Positions 7,385-14,001 of a stretch of 19,257 bases of DNA are shown one piece after another. Below the pieces are notes generated by a model. It searched no databases, was not told the origin of the DNA, and worked only from the letters and a program-made list of their open reading frames with translations. How positions within the stretch are numbered: position 1 is the stretch's first letter; each line of letters starts with the position of its first letter. Location of the stretch: NCBI GenBank assembly GCA_036005325.1, contig DASYQR010000025.1, positions 1 to 19,257 of the forward strand, in the 5' to 3' direction. The position numbers and the translations under genes were made by a program. This stretch comes from SCTG01 sp036005325 (lineage in GTDB: Bacteria > Nitrospirota > Nitrospiria > Nitrospirales > NS-4).

Positions 7385-7414
7385 GAACGCGTCGTCGCTA
7401 ACTGGAGCGCGTTC
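7385..7414 (+). promoter_or_regulatory. Inverted repeat spanning the antiporter ribosome site
   Basis: GAACGCG (7385-7391) and CGCGTTC (7408-7414) form a perfect 7-bp inverted repeat. The only Shine-Dalgarno-like bases, GGAG at 7404-7407, fall at the edge of the loop, and ATG 7418 is four bases after the stem. It could be an operator or an RNA hairpin limiting ribosome access. Chance is not excluded. Confidence 0.35.
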
Positions 7415-7417
7415 TGT

Positions 7418-9184
7418 ATGACTGAACTGCATTTCCTGCGCGACCTCGTCGTTCTCTTCGGCGCCTCGATCGTGGTCGTGTATGGCTTCAACCGGCTGCA
7501 CGTGCCCGCCGTCGTGGGCTTTCTTGTCGCTGGTGCCCTGTTGGGTCCCTACGGACTTGACGTCGTGGATGATGTCGCTCGCGTGGAAGTCCTAGCCGAG
7601 GTTGGAGTGGTGATGCTCCTGTTCACCATCGGGGTGGAGGTTTCCCTGGCCCGGATCACTTCGCTTCGGACCATAGTGGGCGGAGGGTTTATCCAAATCG
7701 GCGCGGCCATCGGGCTGTCGGTTCTGGTGGGCATGATTGTCGGTCTGCCGCTCAATCAAGGGGTGTTCTGGGGTTTCCTGATCGCCATGAGCAGCACGGC
7801 GATCGTCCTCAAGATGGTGACGGAGCGCGGCGAGACCAATTCTCCTCACGGCCGCCTGACGATCGGCATCTTGATCGTTCAGGATCTGGCGGTGGTGCCG
7901 ATGATGGTGCTGACGCCGGTGTTGGGCAGTCAAGGCCAGGGTGGAGCAGTGGACGTGGTGTGGTCGCTGACCAAGGCAATTCTGCTGGTGACGCTGATCC
8001 TGATCACGGCGCGGTTTCTGGTTCCGCGCTTGCTGATCGAGGTTGTGCGGAGCCGCAGTCGGGAATTGTTCGTGATTACCATCATCCTGGTGTGTCTGGG
8101 CATCGCTTGGCTCAGTTCGCTGGCCGGCTTATCCCTGGCCCTCGGTGCGTTCATCGCCGGGCTCATCATCTCCGAATCGGAATATAGTCACCAGGCAATG
8201 GCCGAAATCCTCCCTTTCCGGGACAGCTTCAACAGCCTGTTCTTCATCTCGATCGGCATGCTGTTGGATTTGCGCGTGTTACTGGCGCATCCCTTGCTGG
8301 TGGCCGGTCTCGTGTTGGTCATCGTCGCGGGGAAATTCGTCACGGCCGCGTTCGCTGCCGTGGCCGTCGGCTATGCCTGGCGGCCCGCGGTGCTCGCGGG
8401 GACCGCGCTTGCCCAGGTCGGGGAGTTCTCCTTCATTCTCTCGAAGGTCGGCAAGGATGTCGGTTTGCTGACCGGCGAGTCGTTCCAGGTCTTTTTGGCT
8501 GTGTCGGTCCTGACACTGATCCTTACGCCGTTTTTGATCCAGGCGTCTCCCGCTCTCGCCCGACGCGCAGAGGCCTTTCAACGGCTGTGGGGCTGGGTGC
8601 CGGATCGGACGCACGACCAGGACGAGATGACACACCGTCATCTTCGGGACCACACGATCATCGCCGGCTACGGGGTGAACGGGCGAAATCTAGCCCAGGT
8701 GCTCCGGGAAACCGAGGTTCCGTTCGTCGTCGTCGAGATGGATGGGGAGACCGTCCGGCAGGAACAGGCGAAAGGAGTCCCGATTTCCTTCGGAGATGTC
8801 ACCCATCCGCAGGCGCTCCGTCGTCTTGGCATCCAGCAGGCGCGGACCTTGGTGCTGGCGATTTCCGATCCGATCGCCACCAGACGGACAATCAAGGTGG
8901 CCCGCCAGCTCAATCCTGATATCCATATTATTGCTCGGACCCGCTACCTGCGCGAGATTGAGGATCTGCGGGCGATGGGTGCCGATCAGGTGGTGCCGGA
9001 AGAGTTCGAAACCTCCATCGAAATCTTCAGCCTTGTCTTGCAGCACTACCGGATGCCCTCACGCGTGATCGCCGAGAAAGCTGAGCGGATTCGAAAAGAG
9101 GGCTATGCGATGCTTCGAAAGGGGCAACCGGGACTAAAAGAGATTGTGACTAAAGAGATCGATGATCTCTATGTCGACGACTAA
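7418..9184 (+). CDS. CPA2 family K+(Na+)/H+ antiporter with RCK domain (KefB-like)
   Basis: A 588-aa inner-membrane transporter. Roughly residues 1-385 form the multi-helix Na+/H+ exchanger core, with conserved features such as VGFLVAGALLGP, LFTIGVEVS, MSSTAIVLKM and ALAQVGEFSFILS. From about 410 an RCK/TrkA-N Rossmann domain begins (HTIIAGYGVNGRNLA), with acidic E/D after beta-2 (VVVEMDGE), consistent with NAD(H) or nucleotide sensing. It ends soon after this domain (EIDDLYVDD) and lacks the TrkA-C module seen in longer relatives. It probably exchanges K+ or Na+ for protons under nucleotide control; the preferred ion is not determinable. The gene appears to have its own promoter and converges with the S16 protease gene, the two stops overlapping by four bases with no terminator between. 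Confidence 0.88.
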   Translation: MTELHFLRDLVVLFGASIVVVYGFNRLHVPAVVGFLVAGALLGPYGLDVVDDVARVEVLAEVGVVMLLFTIGVEVSLARITSLRTIVGGGFIQIGAAIGLSVLVGMIVGLPLNQGVFWGFLIAMSSTAIVLKMVTERGETNSPHGRLTIGILIVQDLAVVPMMVLTPVLGSQGQGGAVDVVWSLTKAILLVTLILITARFLVPRLLIEVVRSRSRELFVITIILVCLGIAWLSSLAGLSLALGAFIAGLIISESEYSHQAMAEILPFRDSFNSLFFISIGMLLDLRVLLAHPLLVAGLVLVIVAGKFVTAAFAAVAVGYAWRPAVLAGTALAQVGEFSFILSKVGKDVGLLTGESFQVFLAVSVLTLILTPFLIQASPALARRAEAFQRLWGWVPDRTHDQDEMTHRHLRDHTIIAGYGVNGRNLAQVLRETEVPFVVVEMDGETVRQEQAKGVPISFGDVTHPQALRRLGIQQARTLVLAISDPIATRRTIKVARQLNPDIHIIARTRYLREIEDLRAMGADQVVPEEFETSIEIFSLVLQHYRMPSRVIAEKAERIRKEGYAMLRKGQPGLKEIVTKEIDDLYVDD

Positions 9185-9867
9185 AACTCCTGGCCGGTCA
9201 TCTTTTCGTAGGCTTCGCGGAGGGTGCCGACCTCGAGAACAGTGATGCGAAGGTTTTCGGACAGTGGGCGCACATCCCAGTCACGGGTGCGGCTTTGACC
9301 CTTGGGGATCAAAACCGTGGTCATACCGGCCGCCACCGCTCCCTGAATTTTCTCCGGAATGCCTCCCACGGCTGTGATCCGGCCGTCGCGCTCGATACCG
9401 CCGGTCAAGGCCACGTTCGGAAGAATCTTGGTGTGGCGTACCGCCGTGGCAATCGCCACAGCCAGGGTAGCGCTCGCGCTCGGTCCATCGGTCATATAGG
9501 CCGTGCTGACATTTTTCACGGTCACGAGCCATGTCCGGGGATCCTCACCGGTGGCTCGCGCCGCCGCCTCAATTGCTGTCAGAGCCGCTCCCTTCCAATC
9601 CTGGCTCACCGCAGCTCCTCTAAATGTCCCGAGAGCACGGGACCACTCGTCGAATTGCACCCGAGGGCCCGAGGAGTCAGAGAGCCGGTCGATCTGAATG
9701 ACCAGATAGTTGGTCGCCCCCACCATTTTGCCGGCCTGATCGAGCACGACAAGGTCTGGAGTGGAGACGAGGGTTCGCTGGTGGGTGGCCTGGGCCGACG
9801 CCAGACAGAAAACCACAAGAAGCAGAACCAAGAAGAGGACTGTCGAGAGAGGTGATGGTCGGTACAT
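9181..9867 (-). CDS. Secreted Lon-type (S16) serine protease domain protein
   Basis: With the start at ATG 9867 the protein has 228 residues and a clear signal peptide: MYRPSPLSTV, a leucine-rich core, then CLASAQA with likely cleavage near residue 27. Most of the mature part is a Lon proteolytic fold. The catalytic serine is S130 in TDGPSAS and the lysine is K173 in VGGIPEKIQG. Their 43-residue spacing equals that of E. coli Lon S679/K722. There is no AAA+ ATPase, PDZ or substrate-binding domain, so it would act outside the cytoplasm without ATP. C21 lies in the hydrophobic core (FCLASA), so a lipoprotein is possible but poorly supported. An upstream GTG at 9951 would add 28 residues but read through a hairpin, and is disfavoured. 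The substrate is unknown. Confidence 0.85.
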   Translation of the reverse strand: MYRPSPLSTVLFLVLLLVVFCLASAQATHQRTLVSTPDLVVLDQAGKMVGATNYLVIQIDRLSDSSGPRVQFDEWSRALGTFRGAAVSQDWKGAALTAIEAAARATGEDPRTWLVTVKNVSTAYMTDGPSASATLAVAIATAVRHTKILPNVALTGGIERDGRITAVGGIPEKIQGAVAAGMTTVLIPKGQSRTRDWDVRPLSENLRITVLEVGTLREAYEKMTGQEF

Positions 9868-9910
9868 AGCTTGTGGGGGAGTGGACTCAGTGGAAGGATA
9901 CAAGAAATTG

Positions 9911-9944
9911 AAAAAAATGGGAAGCAGGGATCGAATCCTGCCTC
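9911..9944 (-). terminator. Terminator-like hairpin in the leader of the S16 protease gene
   Basis: On the minus strand, GAGGCAGG (9944-9937) pairs with CCTGCTTC (9928-9921), giving 8 bp with one G-U around an 8-base loop. After three bases comes a run of seven T (9917-9911). This is a standard intrinsic terminator, about 45 bases upstream of ATG 9867. As no gene ends just upstream on this strand, it more likely attenuates transcription of the protease gene than ends another unit. The loop resembles a tRNA T-loop by chance. Confidence 0.6.
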
Positions 9945-9974
9945 GATTCACGCGTTCAACGAAACGCTTAAATT

Positions 9975-10003
9975 TGTTTAATTATTCAATGTCTTATGAG
10001 CAA
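9975..10003 (-). promoter_or_regulatory. Possible promoter of the S16 protease gene
   Basis: On the minus strand TTGCTC (10003-9998), 17 bases, then TAAACA (9980-9975). The -35 repeats the TTGCTC seen before the antiporter and rpsU, but the -10 is weak. The surrounding 9965-10010 segment is much more AT-rich than the rest of the window, as expected for a divergent control region. Confidence 0.3.
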
Positions 10004-10013
10004 ATTCATTGCC

Positions 10014-10043
10014 TTGACAAGCTCGAGAAGCACATATTATAGT
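10014..10043 (+). promoter_or_regulatory. Promoter of dsrE-tusA
   Basis: A perfect -35 TTGACA (10014-10019) is followed by TATAGT (10038-10043) at 18 bases, or by overlapping TATTAT (10035-10040) at 15. Both -10 options match the consensus at five of six positions. The transcript would begin near 10049, giving an ~85-base leader before ATG 10133. This is one of the two best promoters in the window. Confidence 0.75.
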
Positions 10044-10068
10044 ACTCATACGCGATGCTAGAGGGGAA

Positions 10069-10116
10069 TCGGGGAGGATGTGGAGTCATGCGACCCCAGC
10101 CTCCCCGAGTCTTTTT
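10069..10116 (+). terminator. Attenuator-like intrinsic terminator in the dsrE-tusA leader
   Basis: TCGGGGAGG (10069-10077) pairs perfectly with CCTCCCCGA (10100-10108), with minor extra pairing inside (GTC/GAC 10085-10087 with 10092-10094). Five T follow at 10112-10116. It lies between the promoter (10014-10043) and the dsrE ribosome site (10121-10124). Transcripts should therefore partly end near 10117, leaving a ~70-base RNA unless the stem is prevented from forming. Confidence 0.65.
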
Positions 10117-10132
10117 CTGCGAGGTACGAAGC

Positions 10133-10663
10133 ATGCCCACCACGAAACTCGATCCTCAGGTAGCGCTGGCGGAATTGCAAGAACGCCGGCCCGACCGTGT
10201 CACGCTGGTTGTCCTGAGCGGTGATATGGACCGAGTAATGTCGGCCTTTATCATTGCGACCGGCGCGGCCTCCATGGGGATGCAGGTCACGATGTTCTTC
10301 ACGTTCTGGGGGTTGAATGCCATCAGGCGCCCCGGCGTGTCGAGCAAAGCTGCCGATTGGCTTCGGCGGATGTTCGGTTTCCTCAATAAAGGAGGCGCCG
10401 ACACGTTGCCCTTGTCTCGCTTTCATTTCTGGGGACTGGGTACCCGCATGATGAAGCTGGTGATGCGGCGGAATCGCATGCCTGGGGTTCCTGAATTGAT
10501 GGAAATAGCCAAGGATCTTGGTGTCCATTTCATCGCGTGTACAACCACGCTCGGCCTCATGGGGATCACCAAAGACACCTTGATCGACGGGATTGATCAA
10601 TTTGCCGGCGTCTCTACTTACCTCGCCGAAGCCAAAGAGGCACAGGTCAACCTGTTCATTTAG
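10133..10663 (+). CDS. DsrE/DsrF-family sulfurtransferase-like protein
   Basis: A 176-aa protein from ATG 10133, chosen for GAGG at 10121-10124. An in-frame ATG at 10055 would translate the terminator hairpin and is rejected. The core starts with the beta-strand DRVTLVVLSGDMDRVMSAF, then ASMGMQVTMFFTFWGLNAIRRP, a basic methionine-rich segment (about 101-116), and IACTTTLGLMGI with the single conserved cysteine C136. It ends AQVNLFI. This is the long DsrE-like type (COG2210), often labelled peroxiredoxin-like. Family members carry persulfide sulfur on the conserved cysteine and pass it to TusA-like partners. It is 24 bases upstream of tusA, so a two-protein sulfur relay is likely. Hydrophobic stretches might give membrane association, but no clear transmembrane anchor is seen. 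Confidence 0.85.
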   Translation: MPTTKLDPQVALAELQERRPDRVTLVVLSGDMDRVMSAFIIATGAASMGMQVTMFFTFWGLNAIRRPGVSSKAADWLRRMFGFLNKGGADTLPLSRFHFWGLGTRMMKLVMRRNRMPGVPELMEIAKDLGVHFIACTTTLGLMGITKDTLIDGIDQFAGVSTYLAEAKEAQVNLFI

Positions 10664-10687
10664 ATCCCGAAGGAAGGCGCAGTAGCC

Positions 10688-10930
10688 ATGCACTTTGATG
10701 TGACGCTCGATACACTGGGGTTGTTTTGCCCCATGCCGATCATCAAGGCTTCGAAGAAGATTAAAGAGCTTACGGTTGGTCAGGTACTCGAAGTGATTTC
10801 CGATGATGAAGGGATCAAAAAGGACATGCCGGCTTGGTGCGAAACTACCGGTCACCACTTCCTTGGCCTCGAAGAGGAGCAGAACGGCGGCACTGTCCAC
10901 TACAAGACCTACGTGAAGAAGTCAAAATAG
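10688..10930 (+). CDS. tusA: TusA-family sulfur carrier protein
   Basis: An 80-aa protein with the family motif CPMP at 14-17, where C14 is the persulfide-carrying cysteine. This is followed by the basic helix IIKASKKIKEL and the strand VGQVLEVISDDEG, then a second helix with W50-C51 (MPAWCETTGHHF). The end (VHYKTYVKKSK) is typical. TusA proteins accept sulfur from a desulfurase or rhodanese and hand it to DsrE-type proteins or other acceptors. AAGGAAGG at about 10670-10677 gives a good ribosome site. It is the second gene of the attenuated dsrE-tusA unit. Whether it serves tRNA thiolation, molybdenum-cofactor sulfuration or sulfur oxidation cannot be told here. Confidence 0.88.
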   Translation: MHFDVTLDTLGLFCPMPIIKASKKIKELTVGQVLEVISDDEGIKKDMPAWCETTGHHFLGLEEEQNGGTVHYKTYVKKSK

Positions 10931-10947
10931 CGCCCCCTCACATTTTC

Positions 10948-11011
10948 TTATCCACAATCTTTGTCGTTTTGTCCACAGTTTCTCCGTACGTGAATTCAGG
11001 CTCTATCCACA
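10948..11011 (+). promoter_or_regulatory. Cluster of three DnaA-box-like 9-mers
   Basis: TTATCCACA (10948-10956) is a perfect consensus DnaA box. TTGTCCACA (10969-10977) and CTATCCACA (11003-11011) each differ at one position. All three are in the same orientation, with start-to-start distances of 21 and 34 bases. They lie in the 239-base spacer after tusA, 50-110 bases upstream of the promoter at 11061 that leads into the GIY-YIG and nrdJ genes. Binding by DnaA is inferred. Confidence 0.6.
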
Positions 11012-11060
11012 AGATATAGACATCCTCACTTCATTGGTCTCAACATATGGTAGTTTTTTC

Positions 11061-11089
11061 TTGACAGTGCTTTTTCGGTATGGTACAAG
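11061..11089 (+). promoter_or_regulatory. Promoter upstream of the GIY-YIG / nrdJ region
   Basis: Perfect -35 TTGACA (11061-11066), a 17-base spacer and -10 TACAAG (11084-11089). A T-rich stretch lies directly before the -35. Transcription would start near 11096 and give a ~75-base leader to ATG 11170. No metabolite riboswitch was recognised in that leader; in particular I see no cobalamin-riboswitch core, which might have been expected near a B12-dependent enzyme. Confidence 0.6.
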
Positions 11090-11169
11090 CCTCATGGTTT
11101 ACGATGCTACACATTGTGATCATGGCTCACGCCAGTCTCAAGATTCAGTAGGTCGTAGGGGTAGCTGTT

Positions 11170-11490
11170 ATGGTCACGAGAGTCGAGCAGCCCAAGGGAT
11201 GGAACCCCAATAACCTATACGGTGTGCCTCCCGTCAACGGCGTCTACGTCCTGCGGGATCAGAACCAGAACATTTTGTACATTGGAAGTGTGGGCTCTCG
11301 TCGTCTGCGGGATCGTTTGATGGGGCACCTGCGGATCAACGATGTCCCGGGAGTCCGGTATTTTGAATGGTACCAGACCGACGGCCTCCGCAGCGCAAGG
11401 GAGCAAGCCCGACGGTGGATTGCCCGCTATCAGCCGCCATTTGTCCTTCGACGACGTCGGATGGGAGAGGCAGAACCGGTTCTCAGCTGA
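11170..11490 (+). CDS. GIY-YIG domain protein (putative small endonuclease)
   Basis: A 106-aa protein consisting almost entirely of a GIY-YIG fold. GVY (24-26) and YIG (37-39) give both signature tyrosines. R47 or R49 in RRLRDRLMGHL is the expected catalytic arginine, E78 in SAREQARRWI the metal-binding glutamate, and YQPPF (87-91) the terminal motif. All active-site positions are thus filled, so nuclease activity is plausible. There is no second DNA-binding domain, and the basic tail (LRRRRMGE) may contact nucleic acid. It is not UvrC, being far too short. AGGGG at 11157-11161 serves as the ribosome site. An intrinsic terminator follows within ten bases of the stop, so it may be a single-gene unit upstream of nrdJ. 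Confidence 0.8.
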   Translation: MVTRVEQPKGWNPNNLYGVPPVNGVYVLRDQNQNILYIGSVGSRRLRDRLMGHLRINDVPGVRYFEWYQTDGLRSAREQARRWIARYQPPFVLRRRRMGEAEPVLS

Positions 11491-11496
11491 TTCGTT

Positions 11497-11534
11497 CGGG
11501 CGGGTGTAGTCGAGGACCATCCGCCCGTTTTTAT
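11497..11534 (+). terminator. Intrinsic terminator between the GIY-YIG gene and nrdJ
   Basis: CGGGCGGGTG (11497-11506) pairs with CATCCGCCCG (11518-11527), 10 bp with one G-U and an 11-base loop. It is followed directly by TTTTTATT from 11528. This is the strongest terminator in the window. It stands only ~40 bases before nrdJ ATG 11576, and I see no convincing promoter in between. Confidence 0.85.
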
Positions 11535-11575
11535 TGTGATGTTGTTCTGACGAAGGCGAACTAAGGAGGAATACT

Positions 11576-13969
11576 ATGAAGGCTACGGAGCGTGCCAGCG
11601 CATCGGCGGTTGAGTCGGCAGTGAAGGGAGAGGTGCCCATCCGAATTTCGCCGAATGCCTTGCGCGTCCTGCAGAAGCGGTATCTGGCGAAGGATGAGCA
11701 CGGCAAGGTGGTGGAAACGCCGGAAGGAATGTTCCGCCGTGTGGCGCACAACCTGGCCCAGGCGGATGCCCGCTACGGTGCAAAGCCGGAAGAGGTGCGG
11801 AAGATCGAAGAGGAGTTTTATGCCTTGATGGCGCGCCTGGACTTCCTGCCGAACTCGCCGACTCTGATGAACGCCGGTCGGCCGTTGCAACAGCTGGCTG
11901 CCTGTTTCGTCCTGCCCGTCGAGGACTCGATCGAAGGTATCTATGACACGCTGAAGCACCAGGCGCTGATCCACCAGACGGGCGGCGGGACAGGGTTCTC
12001 GTTCTCCCGGTTGCGTCCCAAGGACGACATGGTCAAAAGCACCGGAGGGGTGGCCTCAGGCCCCGTGTCATTCATGAAGGTGTACAACCAGTCCACTGAG
12101 CACATCAAGCAAGGGGGGACCAGGCGGGGTGCCAACATGGGAATCTTACGGGTGGACCATCCCGACATTTTGGAGTTCATCACGTGCAAGACCGACACCA
12201 AAGAAGTGACCAATTTCAACATCAGCGTCGCGATTACGGACACGTTCATGAAGGCTGCGCTGGACGGTGCGACATACGATCTCATGAGTCCCCGGACCGG
12301 CAAGGTCGTCAGACAGCTCAATGCCCGCGAGGTCCTGAATAAGATTGCGGAGTCGGCCTGGCGGAACGGCGAGCCAGGGCTCTTCTTCATCGACCAGGCC
12401 AACCGGACGAATCCCACCCCGCACTATGCGATGATCGAGGCGACGAATCCATGCGGCGAGCAGCCGCTTCTTCCATACGAATCGTGCAATCTCGGGAGCA
12501 TTAATGTCGAAAACCATCTGACCAGGACCGACAACGGCCGGTACGAGATCGACTGGGCCCACATGGAGCGCTCCATCCGAACGTCCGTGCACTTCCTGGA
12601 CAATGTCATCGATATGAACAAATACCCGATTCCCGAGATCGAGAAGTGTACCAAGGACAACCGCAAGATCGGCCTGGGCGTGATGGGGTTTGCCCGGATG
12701 CTCTTCAAATTGGGCATCCGATATGATTCGGAGCAAGGTGTGGAGATGGGCGCCCGGATCATGAAGTTCATCTCGGATCTCGGCTACGACGAATCCATGC
12801 GCATGGCCGAGCAGCGTGGCGTGTACCCATCCTGGAAGGGCTCGCTTCACGAGGCGCGCGGCCAGCGGGCGCGGAATTCCTACGTGACCACCGTGGCGCC
12901 GACCGGCACGATCAGCATGATCGCGGACACCTCGGGGGGGTGCGAACCCGAATTCAGCCTCATCTGGTTTAAGAACGTGATGGATGGCGAGCACCTGCCC
13001 TACGTCCTCGACGACTTTATCGAGACGGCCAAGCGGGAAGGATTCTGGAAAGACGGACTGATGGACAAGATCCTGGCCAATCACGGCTCGGCCCGAGGCA
13101 TCTCTGAAATTCCTATGCGGTGGCAGGAAGTCTTTACCACGGCCCACGATGTGGCGCCGGAGTGGCACGTCCGAATGCAGGCCGCCTTCCAAAAACACAC
13201 CGACAGCGGGGTCTCCAAGACCATCAATATGCCGGATCACGCTACCGCGGATGATGTGATGGCCGCCTACCTGATGGCCTATGAGCTCGGCTGCAAGGGC
13301 ATCACGGTGTATCGTGACGGGAGCCGCGAAGAGCAGGTCATGAACGTCGGAGTCTCAATGAAAGTTACGAAGGTAGAAGCAGCAGGGACGGTCCAATCCG
13401 TTGGCGAGAACACGCCTGCTTTGTCGGAACCGGTTTCATCCCACGCCGCCGACATGGTGATGGAGCAATTGGCGGCGGCTCATCCTGCTGGATCGCAGCC
13501 GACCAAATGGGAGAGACCGGTTCGGGTACAGGGGGAAACGATTGCGATCAATACCAGCTACGGGAAGATGTACCTGACCATCAATTCCATGAACGGCCAC
13601 CCCTTCGAGACCTTCGCCACGGTAGCGAAAGCCGGCGGCATGATCCAGGCCGATCTGGAGTGCGTCTGCCGACTCATCAGCCTGGCTCTTCGCTACCGGA
13701 TCCCAATGCACGAGATTACCAGGCAGCTGATCGGCATCCAGGACGGCAATCCTTACGGCGTCGGCGCGAATCGAGTCCTCTCGCTCTGGGACGCCATCGC
13801 CAAGGCGCTGGCGAGCTATCACCCGCCGGAGCAGCAGCTCCAGCAGTCCGCTGCGGGAGTGCTCGCAATGCGTCCTGAGGGCCTGCCGTGCCCGGATTGC
13901 AAGAGTCCGCTGGTGCACACAGAGAACTGTGAGAAGTGCTACGGCTGCGGCTATTCGCGCTGCTGGTAG
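11576..13969 (+). CDS. nrdJ: Class II (adenosylcobalamin-dependent) ribonucleotide reductase
   Basis: A 797-aa enzyme that reduces ribonucleotides to deoxyribonucleotides using a radical from adenosylcobalamin. The thiyl-radical cysteine is C293 in N291-PCGE, with E295 as the catalytic glutamate. C304 (YESCNLGSI) lies 11 residues later, as in Thermotoga NrdJ, and pairs with C110 (LAACFVLP) as the redox disulfide. The segments TGGGTGFSFSRL and GGTRRGANMGIL line the active site. From about 655 a TSCPD domain follows (KMYLTINSMNGHPFETF to the block ending near AIAKAL). The last 28 residues carry CPDC, C, CxxC, and a final SRCW, a cysteine-rich tail that may shuttle electrons from thioredoxin or bind zinc. 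AAGGAGG at 11563-11569 gives a strong ribosome site. Its promoter is unclear because a terminator lies just upstream. Confidence 0.95.
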   Translation: MKATERASASAVESAVKGEVPIRISPNALRVLQKRYLAKDEHGKVVETPEGMFRRVAHNLAQADARYGAKPEEVRKIEEEFYALMARLDFLPNSPTLMNAGRPLQQLAACFVLPVEDSIEGIYDTLKHQALIHQTGGGTGFSFSRLRPKDDMVKSTGGVASGPVSFMKVYNQSTEHIKQGGTRRGANMGILRVDHPDILEFITCKTDTKEVTNFNISVAITDTFMKAALDGATYDLMSPRTGKVVRQLNAREVLNKIAESAWRNGEPGLFFIDQANRTNPTPHYAMIEATNPCGEQPLLPYESCNLGSINVENHLTRTDNGRYEIDWAHMERSIRTSVHFLDNVIDMNKYPIPEIEKCTKDNRKIGLGVMGFARMLFKLGIRYDSEQGVEMGARIMKFISDLGYDESMRMAEQRGVYPSWKGSLHEARGQRARNSYVTTVAPTGTISMIADTSGGCEPEFSLIWFKNVMDGEHLPYVLDDFIETAKREGFWKDGLMDKILANHGSARGISEIPMRWQEVFTTAHDVAPEWHVRMQAAFQKHTDSGVSKTINMPDHATADDVMAAYLMAYELGCKGITVYRDGSREEQVMNVGVSMKVTKVEAAGTVQSVGENTPALSEPVSSHAADMVMEQLAAAHPAGSQPTKWERPVRVQGETIAINTSYGKMYLTINSMNGHPFETFATVAKAGGMIQADLECVCRLISLALRYRIPMHEITRQLIGIQDGNPYGVGANRVLSLWDAIAKALASYHPPEQQLQQSAAGVLAMRPEGLPCPDCKSPLVHTENCEKCYGCGYSRCW

Positions 13970-14001
13970 GTTGCGGTTAAGGTGACGAAAGGGAGGTGCG
14001 C

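Noticed and set aside
9876..9950. tRNA-like stretch: a CTCAGTGG D-loop-like segment and, at tRNA-like spacing, a GATCGAAT T-loop-like hairpin.
   Set aside because: The acceptor, D and anticodon stems do not pair, and the T-loop has eight bases. The hairpin is better explained as a minus-strand terminator followed by T7.
9868..9951. GTG 9951 as the start of the S16 protease, adding 28 residues.
   Set aside because: The extension spans the hairpin and T-run and would bury the signal peptide. ATG 9867 gives a standard secretion signal.
10055..10132. Upstream in-frame ATG extending the DsrE protein by 26 residues.
   Set aside because: It would translate the leader terminator hairpin, and the added residues do not resemble the family. 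ATG 10133 has GAGG at proper spacing.
10931..11169. Chromosomal replication origin at the DnaA-box cluster.
   Set aside because: Only three boxes, no clear AT-rich unwinding element, and no dnaA, dnaN or gidA nearby. A regulatory role is the more economical reading, though an origin is not excluded.
11096..11169. Possible cobalamin riboswitch in the leader upstream of the GIY-YIG and nrdJ genes.
   Set aside because: No B12-box-like core or the needed multi-helix layout was found in the ~75-base leader.
12146..13240. Minus-strand ORF (364 aa) opposite nrdJ.
   Set aside because: Shadow of nrdJ codon structure; no motifs or ribosome site.
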